Shown piece by piece: positions 1 to 9,884 of a DNA stretch of 64,000 bases. Both the position numbers and the translations under genes were made by a program. The notes below the pieces were generated by a model. That model did not search any database. It had not been told where the DNA came from and worked only from the letters and a program-made list of their open reading frames with translations. Origin of the DNA: Candidatus Cloacimonadota bacterium (GTDB lineage Bacteria; Cloacimonadota; Cloacimonadia; Cloacimonadales; Cloacimonadaceae); contig JAJBAV010000007.1 of assembly GCA_020532085.1 (NCBI GenBank), positions 1 through 64,000 of the forward strand, read 5' to 3'. Numbering within the stretch: the first letter of the stretch is position 1; every line of letters begins with the position of its first letter.

Positions 1-83
1 ATAGAGTGACAAAATATGAGCCTATCTATTTTGTCAAGAATTATTTGCAGATTTCAAAAACTACTTTTTGATCCTAAATGCTC

Positions 84-3000
84 TTACTTTTTAACCAGAC
101 CCTGAGGATTATGTGCAAAGGTCTTATAGTAGAAATAGCGGGGTTGATTGGCAGCGCCGCTATGCGGGCAGGAGGGACTGCTGAGGCCGCTCTGCAGCAG
201 GCTGAAGCCGGAGTGGGGATCGCTGGAGAAGTAGATATCGTAGGAATCCGCCCCTGGCACCACGTCCCAGCTGATCAGGATGTCGTTTCCCGAGGGCGTG
301 AGGGTGAAATCCACCGGGGCGCGGGGTTTGGCGTTCCAATCCACAAAGAAGCGCCAGGTGGGGCTGAAGGTCTCATTGTTGCTGAGATCGGTGGCTTTCA
401 CTTTCCAGTAGATGAGGCTGCCGGGGGCGCAGAAGCCGGAATAGATCTGGGTGGCGTCAGTCGTGAAGGTTTGGGCGTTCTCAAAGCCGGCGGAGATGTC
501 CTGATAGATTGTATATGTGACCAGGTCGCCGGGATCCGGATCGACCGCTTCCTCCCAGCTGAGCAGATTGCTGGTGAAATGCACCGTCGCGTTGTAAGCT
601 GGCGAGAGGGGATCGAAGGCCTGGGGCGCTTCCGGCACCATGGTGTCGAACCACCAGTAGTTTTCGTAGCAGAGGGTGACTTGTTCCTGAAGGTCGGTGG
701 CCTTCACGCGCCAGTAGTAGCGGCTGTCGTCTTCAAGCACCGCGGCCGGGAGGTGGTAAACCGAGGCGGAGAGCGGCGTGATGGTGATCAGGCCCAGGGT
801 GAAGCCGCTATTTTCAGCGATCTCCAGGGTGTAGGTGACCACGTCGCCCGGAGTGGGATCGATGGCTTCCTCCCAGTCCAGAACTGGCTCCAGGGTCTCC
901 AGCACAGAGGTGTCTGCCGGAGAGAGCAGATGGAAGCGGGCCGGGGCGTCGCCGATGTCGGTGTCGCGCCAGTCGCCGTAATCCACGTGATCCGAGACGG
1001 GATCGCCTCCGCCGCTGGGATTTCCCGTGTGAGTGGGCCCGGATTCGTGGCCCCACCAGTTGTATCTCGCGTTCACGCTGAAAGCGGTGCTGGTGTTTTG
1101 CACGGCGTAGTCGGTGTTGCCACTGAAGCTGTTGCCGTCACCGCTGCTGCCGCCAATGAGGGGATTGGCGCCGTTGGAGCAGTGAATGCCCACGGGGTTG
1201 CCCTGGATGTAGTTGCGGATCAAAGAGGGCTGGCTGTTGGCCCCGTAAACCCTGATCCCATAATTGCTGCCGTGGCGGATCACGCAGCTTTCCAGCAGGG
1301 GAAAGGCGGAGTTTCCAAAATAGACGTTGCTACCGGCGTATTCCACCACGCAATTCCTGATGTAGCCGCTGGGAGCCTCGTATAAATAGGGGTTCAGGGT
1401 GATGCCGGCCCAGCCGCCGGCGGTTCCGTTCAAAGCTGAAAAAGTGGCGCCATCGGCCTGGAGGCTGCCCTTGTAGGAGTTACTGGTGTAACCCACTGAA
1501 AGTCCTGTCGATTCAGTGAAGAGCAGTGTAAGGCCGGAGTTTATCTTCAGGAGGCAGCCGGCCCCCGACCAGACATTGATGCTCGAGGTCACCTCCACCG
1601 GCACGCTGGGATTGCCCCAAACGTAGTTCTGGTCCAGGGTTCCGCCAGTGATCTGGATGCGGTTGGGGGTGTTGCCGCTGAAGAAATTGCCGGTGCCGCT
1701 CACGGCCTCGAAGGCTTTGGCGCTGGTGCGCACGGGATGGGAGCCGTTGTTGATGAAATCGCAGTCGGTGAGGGTGAATCTTGCCAGGTCCGACCCCGCG
1801 ATCCCGCTGCCGGCATTGTTTTGGAAGCTGCAGCCAAGGAAGCTGGGAAAGGAGTTGTTTACATAAACGGCGGTGTTGTGGCTGGCATCCCGCAGATTCT
1901 CAAACACGCATCCTTCCAGCACGCAGAGGGCATGCGTGAGATAGGGATTGAAGAACAATCCGTAGGAAATCCCGCCGCCGGGAACGCTGGTGAATATAAC
2001 GCCCTCGGCTTCCAGGGAGCCGAAAAACGAGGCGCTGGTGTAGCCCACGGTCAGGGTCCCATCCGCGGGCAGATAGAGCACCGTTCCCGGCAGTATCTTC
2101 AGATGGATGTTGCCGCTGCCATAGATGCCCATTGTGCCGGTGAGGAGATAGGGCACGCCGGGGTCGATCCAGGTGCAGCTTACGTTCACGGTTTCGTGCC
2201 GGACCTCCACCCGGTCGCATTCAGGCAGGTTGTTGCCGCTGAAATCGTTGCCCTCCCCGATGGCGCGCACGCAGTTGGCCGGTAGGGAAAGGGGATAGGA
2301 GCCACAACCGCTGATGCTGTTTCCGGTGAGGGCCACTTGGGTTTGGCTGGTCTCGTAGCGGATGCCGACAGCCAGGCAGTTCAGCACCTGGCAACCGGTC
2401 ATGGTGGCGGCTGGGACCTTGAAGCGCACTCCGGCCACATCCCCGTAACCGGCATCGCGGATGGTGCAGCCGGAGAGCAGGCTGCTGCCTCCATAATATT
2501 CGAACAGCAGGCCCTGCCAATGGCCGGCGCTGGGGCTTTCACCCCTGAAAGTGACGCCAGTGGCACTCACGGCCCCGGTGTAGGAGTTGCTGGTGTAACC
2601 CACCGAAAAACTGGTGTTGGAGGCAAACTCCAAAATGGTTCCCCAGGGCAGGGTCAGAAAGCCGGCCGCGCTGAAACGCAGGTTGATGCTGGCCTGAACC
2701 AGGACAGGGGTGCCCTGGTTGGTCCAGAGGGCAGATTCATAAACGATGCCGCCCCGGCAATGCACCCGGTTGTCCGTGTTAAGCTGGTAAGTGTTTCCCG
2801 GGCCAAGTTTGTGCAGGTCCCTGGCAGCCACGGACACGCACTTGTTGTTGTTCTGAAAGTCTGTCCCGCTGAGGCTGAAGGGGGCATTGTCATTGGCATG
2901 GAGCCCGTAGCTGTCATTGCAGCAGATTTCACAGTCCGTGATGCTCACAGCGAAGTTGGTGTTGCGTAGCCAGACCGCGCCGGTGGCGGTGGAAACCACA

Positions 3001-3947
3001 TCCCTCACCGTGCAGTTGTCCAGCGAGCTGGCGGTGATGTAGGGCTGGAACTGGATGCCATTCCAGTCCATGCCGTCACAGCCGCTGAAAGTCGCTCCCG
3101 TTGCCACCAGACCGCCATGGAATGAGTTGGATGTGTAGCCAACGATCAAGCTGTGGCCGCCACCAAAGCGGATTTCCGTTCCTTCCATTATCTGCAGCAG
3201 TCCGCCCGCGCCCATGCGCACCTGCAGATCATTCTCCGCTTCGTAGGGCACACCCTGGTCCAGCCAGGTTTGCGGCGTTGAGATGATGACGTCCCGCAGC
3301 AGGATGCGGTTCTGAACATTGCCCGTGTAGCTGTTGCCCGCGCCCAGTTTGCATGCCTGGTTGGCATTGGCCTGCAGCGGGTAACCGGCGTTGTTTTCAA
3401 AGACGCAGTTGCTGACGCTGGCGCCGATGGCCGCGTTTGTGGAAATGTGGTATAGGCCTTGGTGGGAGGAATGGCTGAAGACGCAGTGATCGAAGCTGGG
3501 GGCGAATTCTGGCTGGAGATTGTTAACGTTGAACATGCCGGTTGAGGAGCCGCCGTATGCGAATGCGGTGTGGGTGAAAGTGCTGGCCACATGGGCGTAG
3601 GCCAGGGTTTGCAGGCAGTCCCAGAAACCGGGCACCGGGGTGTCGGAGTTGGCGGTAAAGACCACCGGTTCGGCCTCGGTCCCGTTGCTCACGATCGCGC
3701 CACCCTGAGTGGAGTAGGGCGTGCCGATCGAAATGCTCACTCCACCGTTCAGCCTTACCTCCACCCCCGCCTCGATGGTGAGGACTGGAGTGGCGCTTCC
3801 GCCCACGCTGATGCTGTTGGTGATGATGTAGGGCGAGCCGGCCAGGGTCCAGGTCTGGGAAGTGCTGATGTTGGCGCTGATGCTTGTCTCGCCCGCGAGC
3901 GGGAGCACCAGCAACAGACAGAAAAGAAGGAAAAAACACGCTTTCAT
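84..3947 (-). CDS. Secreted right-handed beta-helix repeat protein with C-terminal Ig/FN3-like domains
   Basis: 1287 aa with a clear signal peptide (MKACFFLLFCLLLVLPLAG). Residues about 25-1000 hold roughly five degenerate units of about 180 aa. Four contain a GYTSNSxxG-type motif followed by ATGxTF, and most contain Asn-rich turns, as in parallel beta-helix proteins. Residues about 1040-1205 are two related Ig-like modules (LSPADTSVLETLEPVLDWEE and LSPAYNATVHFTSNLLSWEE), and the last 80 residues resemble a fibronectin III domain. It is probably exported and surface or extracellular; the ligand is unknown. The protein ends in GLVKK with no recognisable type IX sorting domain, unlike the phosphoesterase at 20433. 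It is transcribed away from lepA. Export and fold are well supported; function is not. Confidence 0.8.
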   Translation of the reverse strand: MKACFFLLFCLLLVLPLAGETSISANISTSQTWTLAGSPYIITNSISVGGSATPVLTIEAGVEVRLNGGVSISIGTPYSTQGGAIVSNGTEAEPVVFTANSDTPVPGFWDCLQTLAYAHVASTFTHTAFAYGGSSTGMFNVNNLQPEFAPSFDHCVFSHSSHQGLYHISTNAAIGASVSNCVFENNAGYPLQANANQACKLGAGNSYTGNVQNRILLRDVIISTPQTWLDQGVPYEAENDLQVRMGAGGLLQIMEGTEIRFGGGHSLIVGYTSNSFHGGLVATGATFSGCDGMDWNGIQFQPYITASSLDNCTVRDVVSTATGAVWLRNTNFAVSITDCEICCNDSYGLHANDNAPFSLSGTDFQNNNKCVSVAARDLHKLGPGNTYQLNTDNRVHCRGGIVYESALWTNQGTPVLVQASINLRFSAAGFLTLPWGTILEFASNTSFSVGYTSNSYTGAVSATGVTFRGESPSAGHWQGLLFEYYGGSSLLSGCTIRDAGYGDVAGVRFKVPAATMTGCQVLNCLAVGIRYETSQTQVALTGNSISGCGSYPLSLPANCVRAIGEGNDFSGNNLPECDRVEVRHETVNVSCTWIDPGVPYLLTGTMGIYGSGNIHLKILPGTVLYLPADGTLTVGYTSASFFGSLEAEGVIFTSVPGGGISYGLFFNPYLTHALCVLEGCVFENLRDASHNTAVYVNNSFPSFLGCSFQNNAGSGIAGSDLARFTLTDCDFINNGSHPVRTSAKAFEAVSGTGNFFSGNTPNRIQITGGTLDQNYVWGNPSVPVEVTSSINVWSGAGCLLKINSGLTLLFTESTGLSVGYTSNSYKGSLQADGATFSALNGTAGGWAGITLNPYLYEAPSGYIRNCVVEYAGSNVYFGNSAFPLLESCVIRHGSNYGIRVYGANSQPSLIRNYIQGNPVGIHCSNGANPLIGGSSGDGNSFSGNTDYAVQNTSTAFSVNARYNWWGHESGPTHTGNPSGGGDPVSDHVDYGDWRDTDIGDAPARFHLLSPADTSVLETLEPVLDWEEAIDPTPGDVVTYTLEIAENSGFTLGLITITPLSASVYHLPAAVLEDDSRYYWRVKATDLQEQVTLCYENYWWFDTMVPEAPQAFDPLSPAYNATVHFTSNLLSWEEAVDPDPGDLVTYTIYQDISAGFENAQTFTTDATQIYSGFCAPGSLIYWKVKATDLSNNETFSPTWRFFVDWNAKPRAPVDFTLTPSGNDILISWDVVPGADSYDIYFSSDPHSGFSLLQSGLSSPSCPHSGAANQPRYFYYKTFAHNPQGLVKK

Positions 3948-4164
3948 GATATTCTCCTTGTGATGGCCAGGGTGGGGGGGCCACCGCTTATCAGTATCTT
4001 TTTTTGTTTGCTAGCATATTCTTCCGATATGTGTCAAGCAAAAGGAGGGGCAGGTGCCGATTAAATTGTTGACAAAACTCAACACCGTCAAATCTGGGTA
4101 ACATCCTTCCGCGGTTTTGGAACCATCCGGAACAGCAGGATGGATATATTTTTCAAGGACAAAC

Positions 4165-5961
4165 ATGAAACAAGAATACATACGCAACTTCTGCATCATC
4201 GCGCACATCGACCACGGGAAATCCACCCTCGCGGACCGCTTTTTGGAAAGCACCCACGTGGTGGGCAAGGTGGACATGGCGCAGGTGCTGGACAGCATGG
4301 ACCTCGAGCGCGAAAAAGGCATCACCATCAAGAGCCACGCCATCCGCATGGTGCACAAGTACAAAGGACAGGACTACGTTCTGAACCTGATCGACACCCC
4401 CGGGCACGTGGATTTTTCCTACGAGGTCTCGCGCGCGCTGGCTTCCTGCGAAGGCGCCATCCTGCTGGTGGACGCCTCCCAGGGCATCGAGGCCCAAACG
4501 ATGAGCAATCTCTATCTGGCGCTGGACAACGATCTGGAGATCCTGCCGGCCCTGAACAAGATCGACCTGCCCAAAGCCGATGTGGAAGGCACGGAACACG
4601 ACCTCTGCGAGATCATGGGCTGCCTGCCGGAAGACATCCTGCGGGTGAGCGCCAAGGCCGGAACCGGGGTCACCGAGCTGTTGGACGCAGTCTGCGCAAG
4701 GCTTCCAGCCCCCAAGGGCGATCCCGAAGCACCGCCCAAGGCCCTGATCTTCGATTCCTATTTCGACATGTACCGCGGCGTGGTGGTGCTGGTGCGGCTC
4801 TTCGACGGCTCGCTGGCCAAAGGCGACAAGATCAAGCTCTTCGCCACCGAACGGGAATACGAGATCGAGGAGATCGGACACCTGGGGCTGAAATTCGCCC
4901 CCCAACAGCAACTGAACACCGGCGAGGCCGGCTACGTCATCGCCAACATCAAAGAGGTGGCGGACGCCCGCGTGGGCGACACCCTCACCCTGGCCAAAGG
5001 CGGCTGTGAAGAGAGCTTGCCGGGCTTCATGGAGCCCAAGCCGATGGTCTATTCCGGCATTTTCCCCATCAACGGCGAGGACTATGAAAACCTGGTGGAA
5101 TCGATCGCCAAGCTGAAGCTCAACGATGCCTCCCTGATCTACGAAAAGGAAAACTCCAGCGCCCTCGGCTACGGCTTCCGCTGCGGCTTTCTGGGCATGC
5201 TGCACCTCGAGATCGTGAAAGAACGCCTGCTGCGGGAATACAACATCCCCATCATCGCCACCACGCCCAGCGTGCGCTTCCTCATCACCCTCAAAAACGG
5301 CGACGAGATCGAAGTGAACAATCCCATCGATTTTCCCGATCCCAACTACATCGAAAGCATCATGGAACCCTTCATGGACACCGAGATCATCGTTCCCACC
5401 GACTTCATCGGCAACATCATGAAACTGGCCCAGGAACGACGCGGAGTGCAGAAAAACATCCAGTACATCGATGAAAAGCGCGTGGCCCTGCACTATGAGA
5501 TGCCGCTGATCGAGATCATCTTCGATTTTTACGACAAATTGAAAACCGTGAGCCGCGGCTACGCCTCGCTGGACTATGCCTTCAAGGAGTTCCGCCCCTC
5601 CCGCGTGGTGAAGGTGGACATCCTCATCAACGGCGAAAAGGTGGACGCCATGAGCTTCATCTGCCACCAGGACAAAGCTCACAACTGGGGCAAAAGCGTC
5701 ACCGACACCCTGCAGGAGGTGATACCCCGCCATCTCTTCAAGATCGCGCTGCAGGCCGCCATCGGTGGCAACATCATCGCCCGCAGCACCATCAACCCCA
5801 TGCGCAAGGATGTGCTGGCCAAATGTTACGGCGGCGACATCACCCGCAAGCGCAAACTGCTGGAAAAACAGAAGGAAGGCAAGAAAAAAATGAAGGAGAT
5901 CGGCTCCGTGACCGTGCCGCAGGAAGCCTTTCTGGCCGTGCTGAAGGCCGACCGCGATTGA
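4165..5961 (+). CDS. lepA: Elongation factor 4 (LepA), ribosome back-translocating GTPase
   Basis: 598 aa, the normal LepA length. The start MKQEYIRNFCIIAHIDHGKS is chosen because an AAGGA box at 4156 sits just upstream; a longer in-frame ATG at 4117 lacks this support. G1 is AHIDHGKST, G3 is DTPGHVDF and G4 is NKIDLP. The LepA-specific C-terminal region is present (GGDITRKRKLLEKQKEGKKK). The protein acts on stalled 70S ribosomes in the cytoplasm. The Omp85-family gene starts 10 nt after the stop, so the two are probably co-transcribed. Confidence 0.97.
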   Translation: MKQEYIRNFCIIAHIDHGKSTLADRFLESTHVVGKVDMAQVLDSMDLEREKGITIKSHAIRMVHKYKGQDYVLNLIDTPGHVDFSYEVSRALASCEGAILLVDASQGIEAQTMSNLYLALDNDLEILPALNKIDLPKADVEGTEHDLCEIMGCLPEDILRVSAKAGTGVTELLDAVCARLPAPKGDPEAPPKALIFDSYFDMYRGVVVLVRLFDGSLAKGDKIKLFATEREYEIEEIGHLGLKFAPQQQLNTGEAGYVIANIKEVADARVGDTLTLAKGGCEESLPGFMEPKPMVYSGIFPINGEDYENLVESIAKLKLNDASLIYEKENSSALGYGFRCGFLGMLHLEIVKERLLREYNIPIIATTPSVRFLITLKNGDEIEVNNPIDFPDPNYIESIMEPFMDTEIIVPTDFIGNIMKLAQERRGVQKNIQYIDEKRVALHYEMPLIEIIFDFYDKLKTVSRGYASLDYAFKEFRPSRVVKVDILINGEKVDAMSFICHQDKAHNWGKSVTDTLQEVIPRHLFKIALQAAIGGNIIARSTINPMRKDVLAKCYGGDITRKRKLLEKQKEGKKKMKEIGSVTVPQEAFLAVLKADRD

Positions 5962-5971
5962 CCTTCCGGCC

Positions 5972-7636
5972 ATGACACGCTATCTGCTGGCCGCAGTTCT
6001 GCTTCTGGCCTGGGCTCTGGCCCCGGCCTTGAGCGTGGGCAAGATCAGTTTCTCCGCCAATTTCCCCCTCGACGAGACCGCGTTGCTGCAGGCTTCCGGA
6101 TTGGTCACCGGCAGCGATTACGCTCCCGCGGATGTCAACGCCGCCATCGGCCTGATGCAAGCCTGGCTGCAGGCGAACGGCCATCCTTTCGTGAAGATCG
6201 CCAATCCGGAGCTGGTGCCCCTCTCCGAAACAAGCCTGGAACTGGCCTTCAAGCTCACGGAAGTGCAGCCGGCCCAGAGCTGCGAGCTCCGCTTCCGCGG
6301 CCTGCGCTATTTCTCCGAGGGCAAGCTGCGCGACCTGCTGCTGCTGGCTGATGAAGGGAAGGTGGGCCTGTCCGAACTGCCCGGCCTCATGGACCGCGTT
6401 CTGGACGAATATCACCGCCGCGGCTACCTTTTTGCCAGCGTGCGGCTGGATTCCCTCACCTTGGGGGAAAACCTCGCCGCCCATCTCGGCATCGACGAAG
6501 GCAAGCCGCTAAAGCCCGAAAAATACTACTTCCAGGGCAACAAATACACCCGCGACCAAACCCTCATCAAACTGGCCGGCTTCAGCTCCGGACAGGTGGT
6601 GACCCCTGAGGCCATCCGCGCCGCCGAGGACAGGATCCTGGGCAAAAGCTACATCGAGGCCTGCCTGATCGAGCCAGTGGACCCCGCCAGCCTGCTGATC
6701 AAGATCGAGGAAGGCAAAATGACCTCGCTGGAAGGCGTGCTGGGCTTCACCCGGGTGGGTGAGAAAAACGAGTTCACCGGTTTCCTCAACCTCGGTTTCC
6801 TCAACCTCTGGGGCAGCGACCGCGCCCTGGCCCTGAACTGGAGAAAGCTGCCGCGCTCCAGCCTGCTCAGCTTTTCCTACCACGAATCCGGGCCAAACAG
6901 CTTTCCCCTCTCCGGAGACCTTCGGCTTTCCCGTGAAGAGGAAACCGAAAGCTGGATCAAATCGGCCGTGGGCGCCGATGTCTATTCCTATTTCGACGCG
7001 CACCGCTACGGACTGGAACTCGCCGCGGAAAGCGTGAATTACTATGTGCCCGCCGCCAGGGACAGACTACCGGTGGAAACCACCTCCAGCCGCGGCATCG
7101 GTGCCTTCTGGCGCCTGGACAGCCGCGACCGCGCTTTCAACCCCTCCCGGGGTATGCAGACCAACATCACCTACCGCCTGCGCCAAACCGCAGAGCGCGG
7201 CTGGAACAACGCCCTGGAGGCCGACCACACCCAATACATCGGACTGGCGCCACGCTGGAACTGCGCCCTGGGCGTACACCTGCGCAGCCTTTCCGACAGC
7301 AGTTCCGTGGCCTATGAGACTTACCGCCTGGGAGGCTACAACTCGCTGCGGGGCTACCGCGAGGACGAATTCAGCAGCTGGCGCCTCGGCTGGGCCTCGC
7401 TGGAACTGCGCTATCTGATCAGTTCCCAAGCCCGGATCTACCTCTTTTACGACCACGGCCTGCTCGCCCGGGCCGAAAACAGCCTGCGCGCCGATCTGCT
7501 GGCCCCCGGGCTGGGCATCAAACTGCGCACCCGGCTGGGCGTGCTGAGCATCGAATACGCCCTCGGTTACAGGGAAAACGGCTTCGCGGACTTCGCCGCG
7601 GGAATGGTGCATGCCGGCCTCGATGCAAACTTCTAA
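5972..7636 (+). CDS. Omp85-family outer-membrane protein (BamA/TamA-like)
   Basis: 554 aa with a signal peptide (LLAAVLLLAWALAPALS). The N-terminal half looks like two or three POTRA-type modules. The C-terminal half is a surface-antigen/D15 beta-barrel with the lid-lock motif in GGYNSLRGYREDEF and alternating aromatic strands to the end (MVHAGLDANF). Members of the family insert or translocate proteins in the outer membrane. It is shorter than canonical BamA (five POTRAs, about 800 aa), so a TamA-like or specialised role is possible. There is no strong ribosome site, which fits translational coupling to lepA. Confidence 0.85.
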   Translation: MTRYLLAAVLLLAWALAPALSVGKISFSANFPLDETALLQASGLVTGSDYAPADVNAAIGLMQAWLQANGHPFVKIANPELVPLSETSLELAFKLTEVQPAQSCELRFRGLRYFSEGKLRDLLLLADEGKVGLSELPGLMDRVLDEYHRRGYLFASVRLDSLTLGENLAAHLGIDEGKPLKPEKYYFQGNKYTRDQTLIKLAGFSSGQVVTPEAIRAAEDRILGKSYIEACLIEPVDPASLLIKIEEGKMTSLEGVLGFTRVGEKNEFTGFLNLGFLNLWGSDRALALNWRKLPRSSLLSFSYHESGPNSFPLSGDLRLSREEETESWIKSAVGADVYSYFDAHRYGLELAAESVNYYVPAARDRLPVETTSSRGIGAFWRLDSRDRAFNPSRGMQTNITYRLRQTAERGWNNALEADHTQYIGLAPRWNCALGVHLRSLSDSSSVAYETYRLGGYNSLRGYREDEFSSWRLGWASLELRYLISSQARIYLFYDHGLLARAENSLRADLLAPGLGIKLRTRLGVLSIEYALGYRENGFADFAAGMVHAGLDANF

Positions 7637-7847
7637 AAAAAATAACTTGCCAAAAAATGCGGCTCCTGTAGTGTGGCCACAATTAAGCAAGCACATAGAC
7701 GTGTCTAAGGACTGTGTGAGAGGTTGCTAAAGGCTTCGCGGCGCTTCAGCCCCCTCAGCAAAAAGCCCGGTACGGCTTTAAAATGCCAACCAAATCAACA
7801 AAAAAAACAAAACCAAAAATACGATTTCACTGAATGGAGGAATCAAA

Positions 7848-8114
7848 ATGAAAAAACTTACTCTTATTGCTCTTCTCGCAATGATGCTCATCGGCATGCT
7901 GGCCTTCGCGGCTTGCAACGCTAAAGACGCCGAAGAACCCACCGACGAAACCGTCATGACCCATCAGGATTCTTTGGATCAGGGTTTGACCCAGATGACA
8001 AAAGCCGACTCGATCACTGCCGGCCTTATTGACGAAGCCGGAAACGCTCTCCAGAAAGCTGGCGAAGCTGTCCAGGAAGCTGGCAAAGCTGTCGAAGAAG
8101 CTGGAAAAAAATAG
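7848..8114 (+). CDS. Small lipoprotein with amphipathic Ala/Glu-rich tail
   Basis: 88 aa. A lipoprotein signal ends in LAFAAC and is followed by an acidic segment. The tail has repeats of the pattern QKAGEAVQEAGKAVEEAGKK, predicted to form an amphipathic helix. An AGG-rich ribosome site (ggagga, about 7836) precedes the ATG. A strong intrinsic terminator follows at 8139. The nucleotide sequence of the tail recurs after the kinase stop at 9815, so the 3' end of this gene belongs to a duplicated block. Function unknown. Confidence 0.75.
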   Translation: MKKLTLIALLAMMLIGMLAFAACNAKDAEEPTDETVMTHQDSLDQGLTQMTKADSITAGLIDEAGNALQKAGEAVQEAGKAVEEAGKK

Positions 8115-8138
8115 CTGATAACAATTAGCGCAGTCCTT

Positions 8139-8172
8139 AAAAAACGGGTGTCCACTAGGATGCCCGTTTTTT
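8139..8172 (+). terminator. Intrinsic terminator, copy 1
   Basis: The A-tract AAAAAACGGG pairs with CCCGTTTTTT around a short loop, leaving a U-tract. With A and T on both sides it could work in both directions. An almost identical copy is at 9885-9918. Confidence 0.85.
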
Positions 8173-8205
8173 ATCTCTCAAGACAATAAGAAAATAGGAG
8201 GAACA

Positions 8206-8409
8206 ATGAAAAAGATCATCAGCCTTGTCCTGTTGGCCACGCTGCTCCTCGGAGTCCTGGCCTTCGCGGCCTGTCGGGCTCCGCAACCGGAAAGCGAAAA
8301 CGCCACGGAAACCGAAGTCCAGTCACCCGGTTCCGATCAACCCGCGTCGGACACAGAACTCATCAGCACAGAACAAGATACGACCACTATCCCTCAGGAT
8401 AAAAACTGA
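8206..8409 (+). CDS. Small acidic lipoprotein, paralogue 1
   Basis: 67 aa; MKKIISLVLLATLLLGVLAF leads to the lipobox FAAC, followed by a Ser/Thr/Glu-rich mature chain. A GGAGG ribosome site lies just before the ATG. It is a close paralogue of the protein at 9956: both share SDQPASDTELISTE and length. The two copies bracket the kinase. Function unknown; probably a membrane-anchored periplasmic peptide. Confidence 0.75.
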   Translation: MKKIISLVLLATLLLGVLAFAACRAPQPESENATETEVQSPGSDQPASDTELISTEQDTTTIPQDKN

Positions 8410-8663
8410 TCTGACCAAAACTCAAACCCCAAACAAAGTTACCGGCACTACATTTCGGTTTTCTTGTAAAGTGGTTTTCACGGCTTATAGACTGATAGTA
8501 AAAGAGGAGTTATGATAATTTTCCAGCCAGTTTCGATTATTAAACCAGGAAAATTCCTTGACGAATTTGCGGAGTTTTAAAACCATGTTTGCATCTATTT
8601 AGGGTAGGATTTGACACTGATCTAAAAGGAAAATAAGCCTCCGGCGGAGGCGACAGGAGCAAG

Positions 8664-9815
8664 GTGGTGAAATTCGAACAGGGCGCGAAACTCAATAATT
8701 ATCAGATCATCCGTCTGCTCGGCGAAGGCGGCATGGGCGAAGTCTGGTTGGCCCGGGACATTTTACTGGAAAGGGATGTGGCGATCAAATGCCTCAATCC
8801 GTTGCTCACCCGGGACCAAGAATTTTCCGAACGCTTCCTTCGAGAAGCCCGCATCCAGGCCAAACTTACCCATTCGAACATCGTGGGGCTGCACGCCTTT
8901 TTTGAGGCTGAGGGCCACTATTACATGGTGCTGGAATACGCCCCCGGGGTTACGCTCAGAAATTTGATCGACAAAACCGGCCCCATCCCCGAAAAACGCA
9001 CCCTGGCAATTTTCAACCAGATCCTCTCCGCGCTGGACTACGCGCATTCCAAGGGTATTGTCCACCGCGACGTAAAACCCGCGAACATCATGATCGACAC
9101 AGCATGCAACGACGCCGTGAAAGTGATGGATTTTGGCATCGCGCGCCTGATGGACGACGTACACATCACCCGCACCGGAACACGCTTGGGCACCATCAGC
9201 TACATGAGCCCGGAGCAGGTGCGCGCCGCCAAAGACATCGACCAGCGCTCCGACATCTATTCTGCCGGCATCATCCTCTACGAAATGCTCAGCGGCAGAT
9301 TACCCTTCGAGGCAGATACCGACAGCGAATATGACGTCCAACACAAGATAGTTACCGAACCCGTGCCCGATCCGCGCAAAGTTTACCCCTACATCGGCGA
9401 CACCTCCATCTCCCTGCTGCTAAGAATGACCCAAAAAGAGCGGGACCGACGGCCGCAGAGTATCGCTGAATTGCTTTCAGCGTCAACCGCAGGAAATCGA
9501 AATCAAGATTATATTGCTCCTGTGAAATCGCCCATGATATCGCCAAACTTGGATGAACATTCTAAATATGAAAAAAGTGAAACATACAAGTACGGGGGTA
9601 TATTTATCCTAATACTTGTTGTATTTGTGATTATTGGCATATTAACTATCGAACCTTTCGGTTGTTCCAAAGAGGATGAATATGTGGAAGAAACCACCGA
9701 AACCGTTGTTGACAGCGCAGCCGCTGTTTTCGACACAGTATGGTATCCCTATTATTATCCTGACTATGACGCTATTGTCGACACTGCAATGGTTAACGCT
9801 ACAGAAGCTTTCTAG
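8664..9815 (+). CDS. Transmembrane PknB-type Ser/Thr protein kinase
   Basis: 383 aa from a GTG start preceded by AGGAGC; a second GTG follows immediately. The kinase domain (about 10-275) has a glycine loop GEGGMGEV (20-27), Lys42 in VAIK, HRD at 134-136, DFG at 156-158 and SPE for the APE motif, so it should be catalytically active. One transmembrane helix (about 312-329) leads to a short acidic, Tyr-rich extracytoplasmic tail with no known sensor domain. The amber stop is followed by 12 more in-frame codons homologous to the lipoprotein tail at 8071. It is about 50% like the kinase part of the protein at 34171 by eye. Substrate unknown. Confidence 0.92.
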   Translation: MVKFEQGAKLNNYQIIRLLGEGGMGEVWLARDILLERDVAIKCLNPLLTRDQEFSERFLREARIQAKLTHSNIVGLHAFFEAEGHYYMVLEYAPGVTLRNLIDKTGPIPEKRTLAIFNQILSALDYAHSKGIVHRDVKPANIMIDTACNDAVKVMDFGIARLMDDVHITRTGTRLGTISYMSPEQVRAAKDIDQRSDIYSAGIILYEMLSGRLPFEADTDSEYDVQHKIVTEPVPDPRKVYPYIGDTSISLLLRMTQKERDRRPQSIAELLSASTAGNRNQDYIAPVKSPMISPNLDEHSKYEKSETYKYGGIFILILVVFVIIGILTIEPFGCSKEDEYVEETTETVVDSAAAVFDTVWYPYYYPDYDAIVDTAMVNATEAF

Positions 9816-9884
9816 GAAGCTGGCAAAGCCGTCCAAGAAACCGTAACGAAATAATCCAAGCTGATAACAATTAGCGCAGTCCTT

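Noticed and set aside
78-1385. 435-codon open frame opposite the beta-helix gene
   Set aside because: A shadow of the real gene; Gly/Ala/Val-rich composition without domains or signals. Similar antisense frames occur opposite lepA (4153-5973), the ATPase (12897-14144) and others.
3948-4164. Promoters for the beta-helix gene and lepA
   Set aside because: TTGACA-like hexamers exist on both strands, but no convincing -10 at the right distance.
8512-8580. 22-codon frame after GAGGAGTT
   Set aside because: Ribosome site is only about 2 nt from the ATG, and the peptide is too short and unsupported; it may be leader sequence of the kinase transcript.
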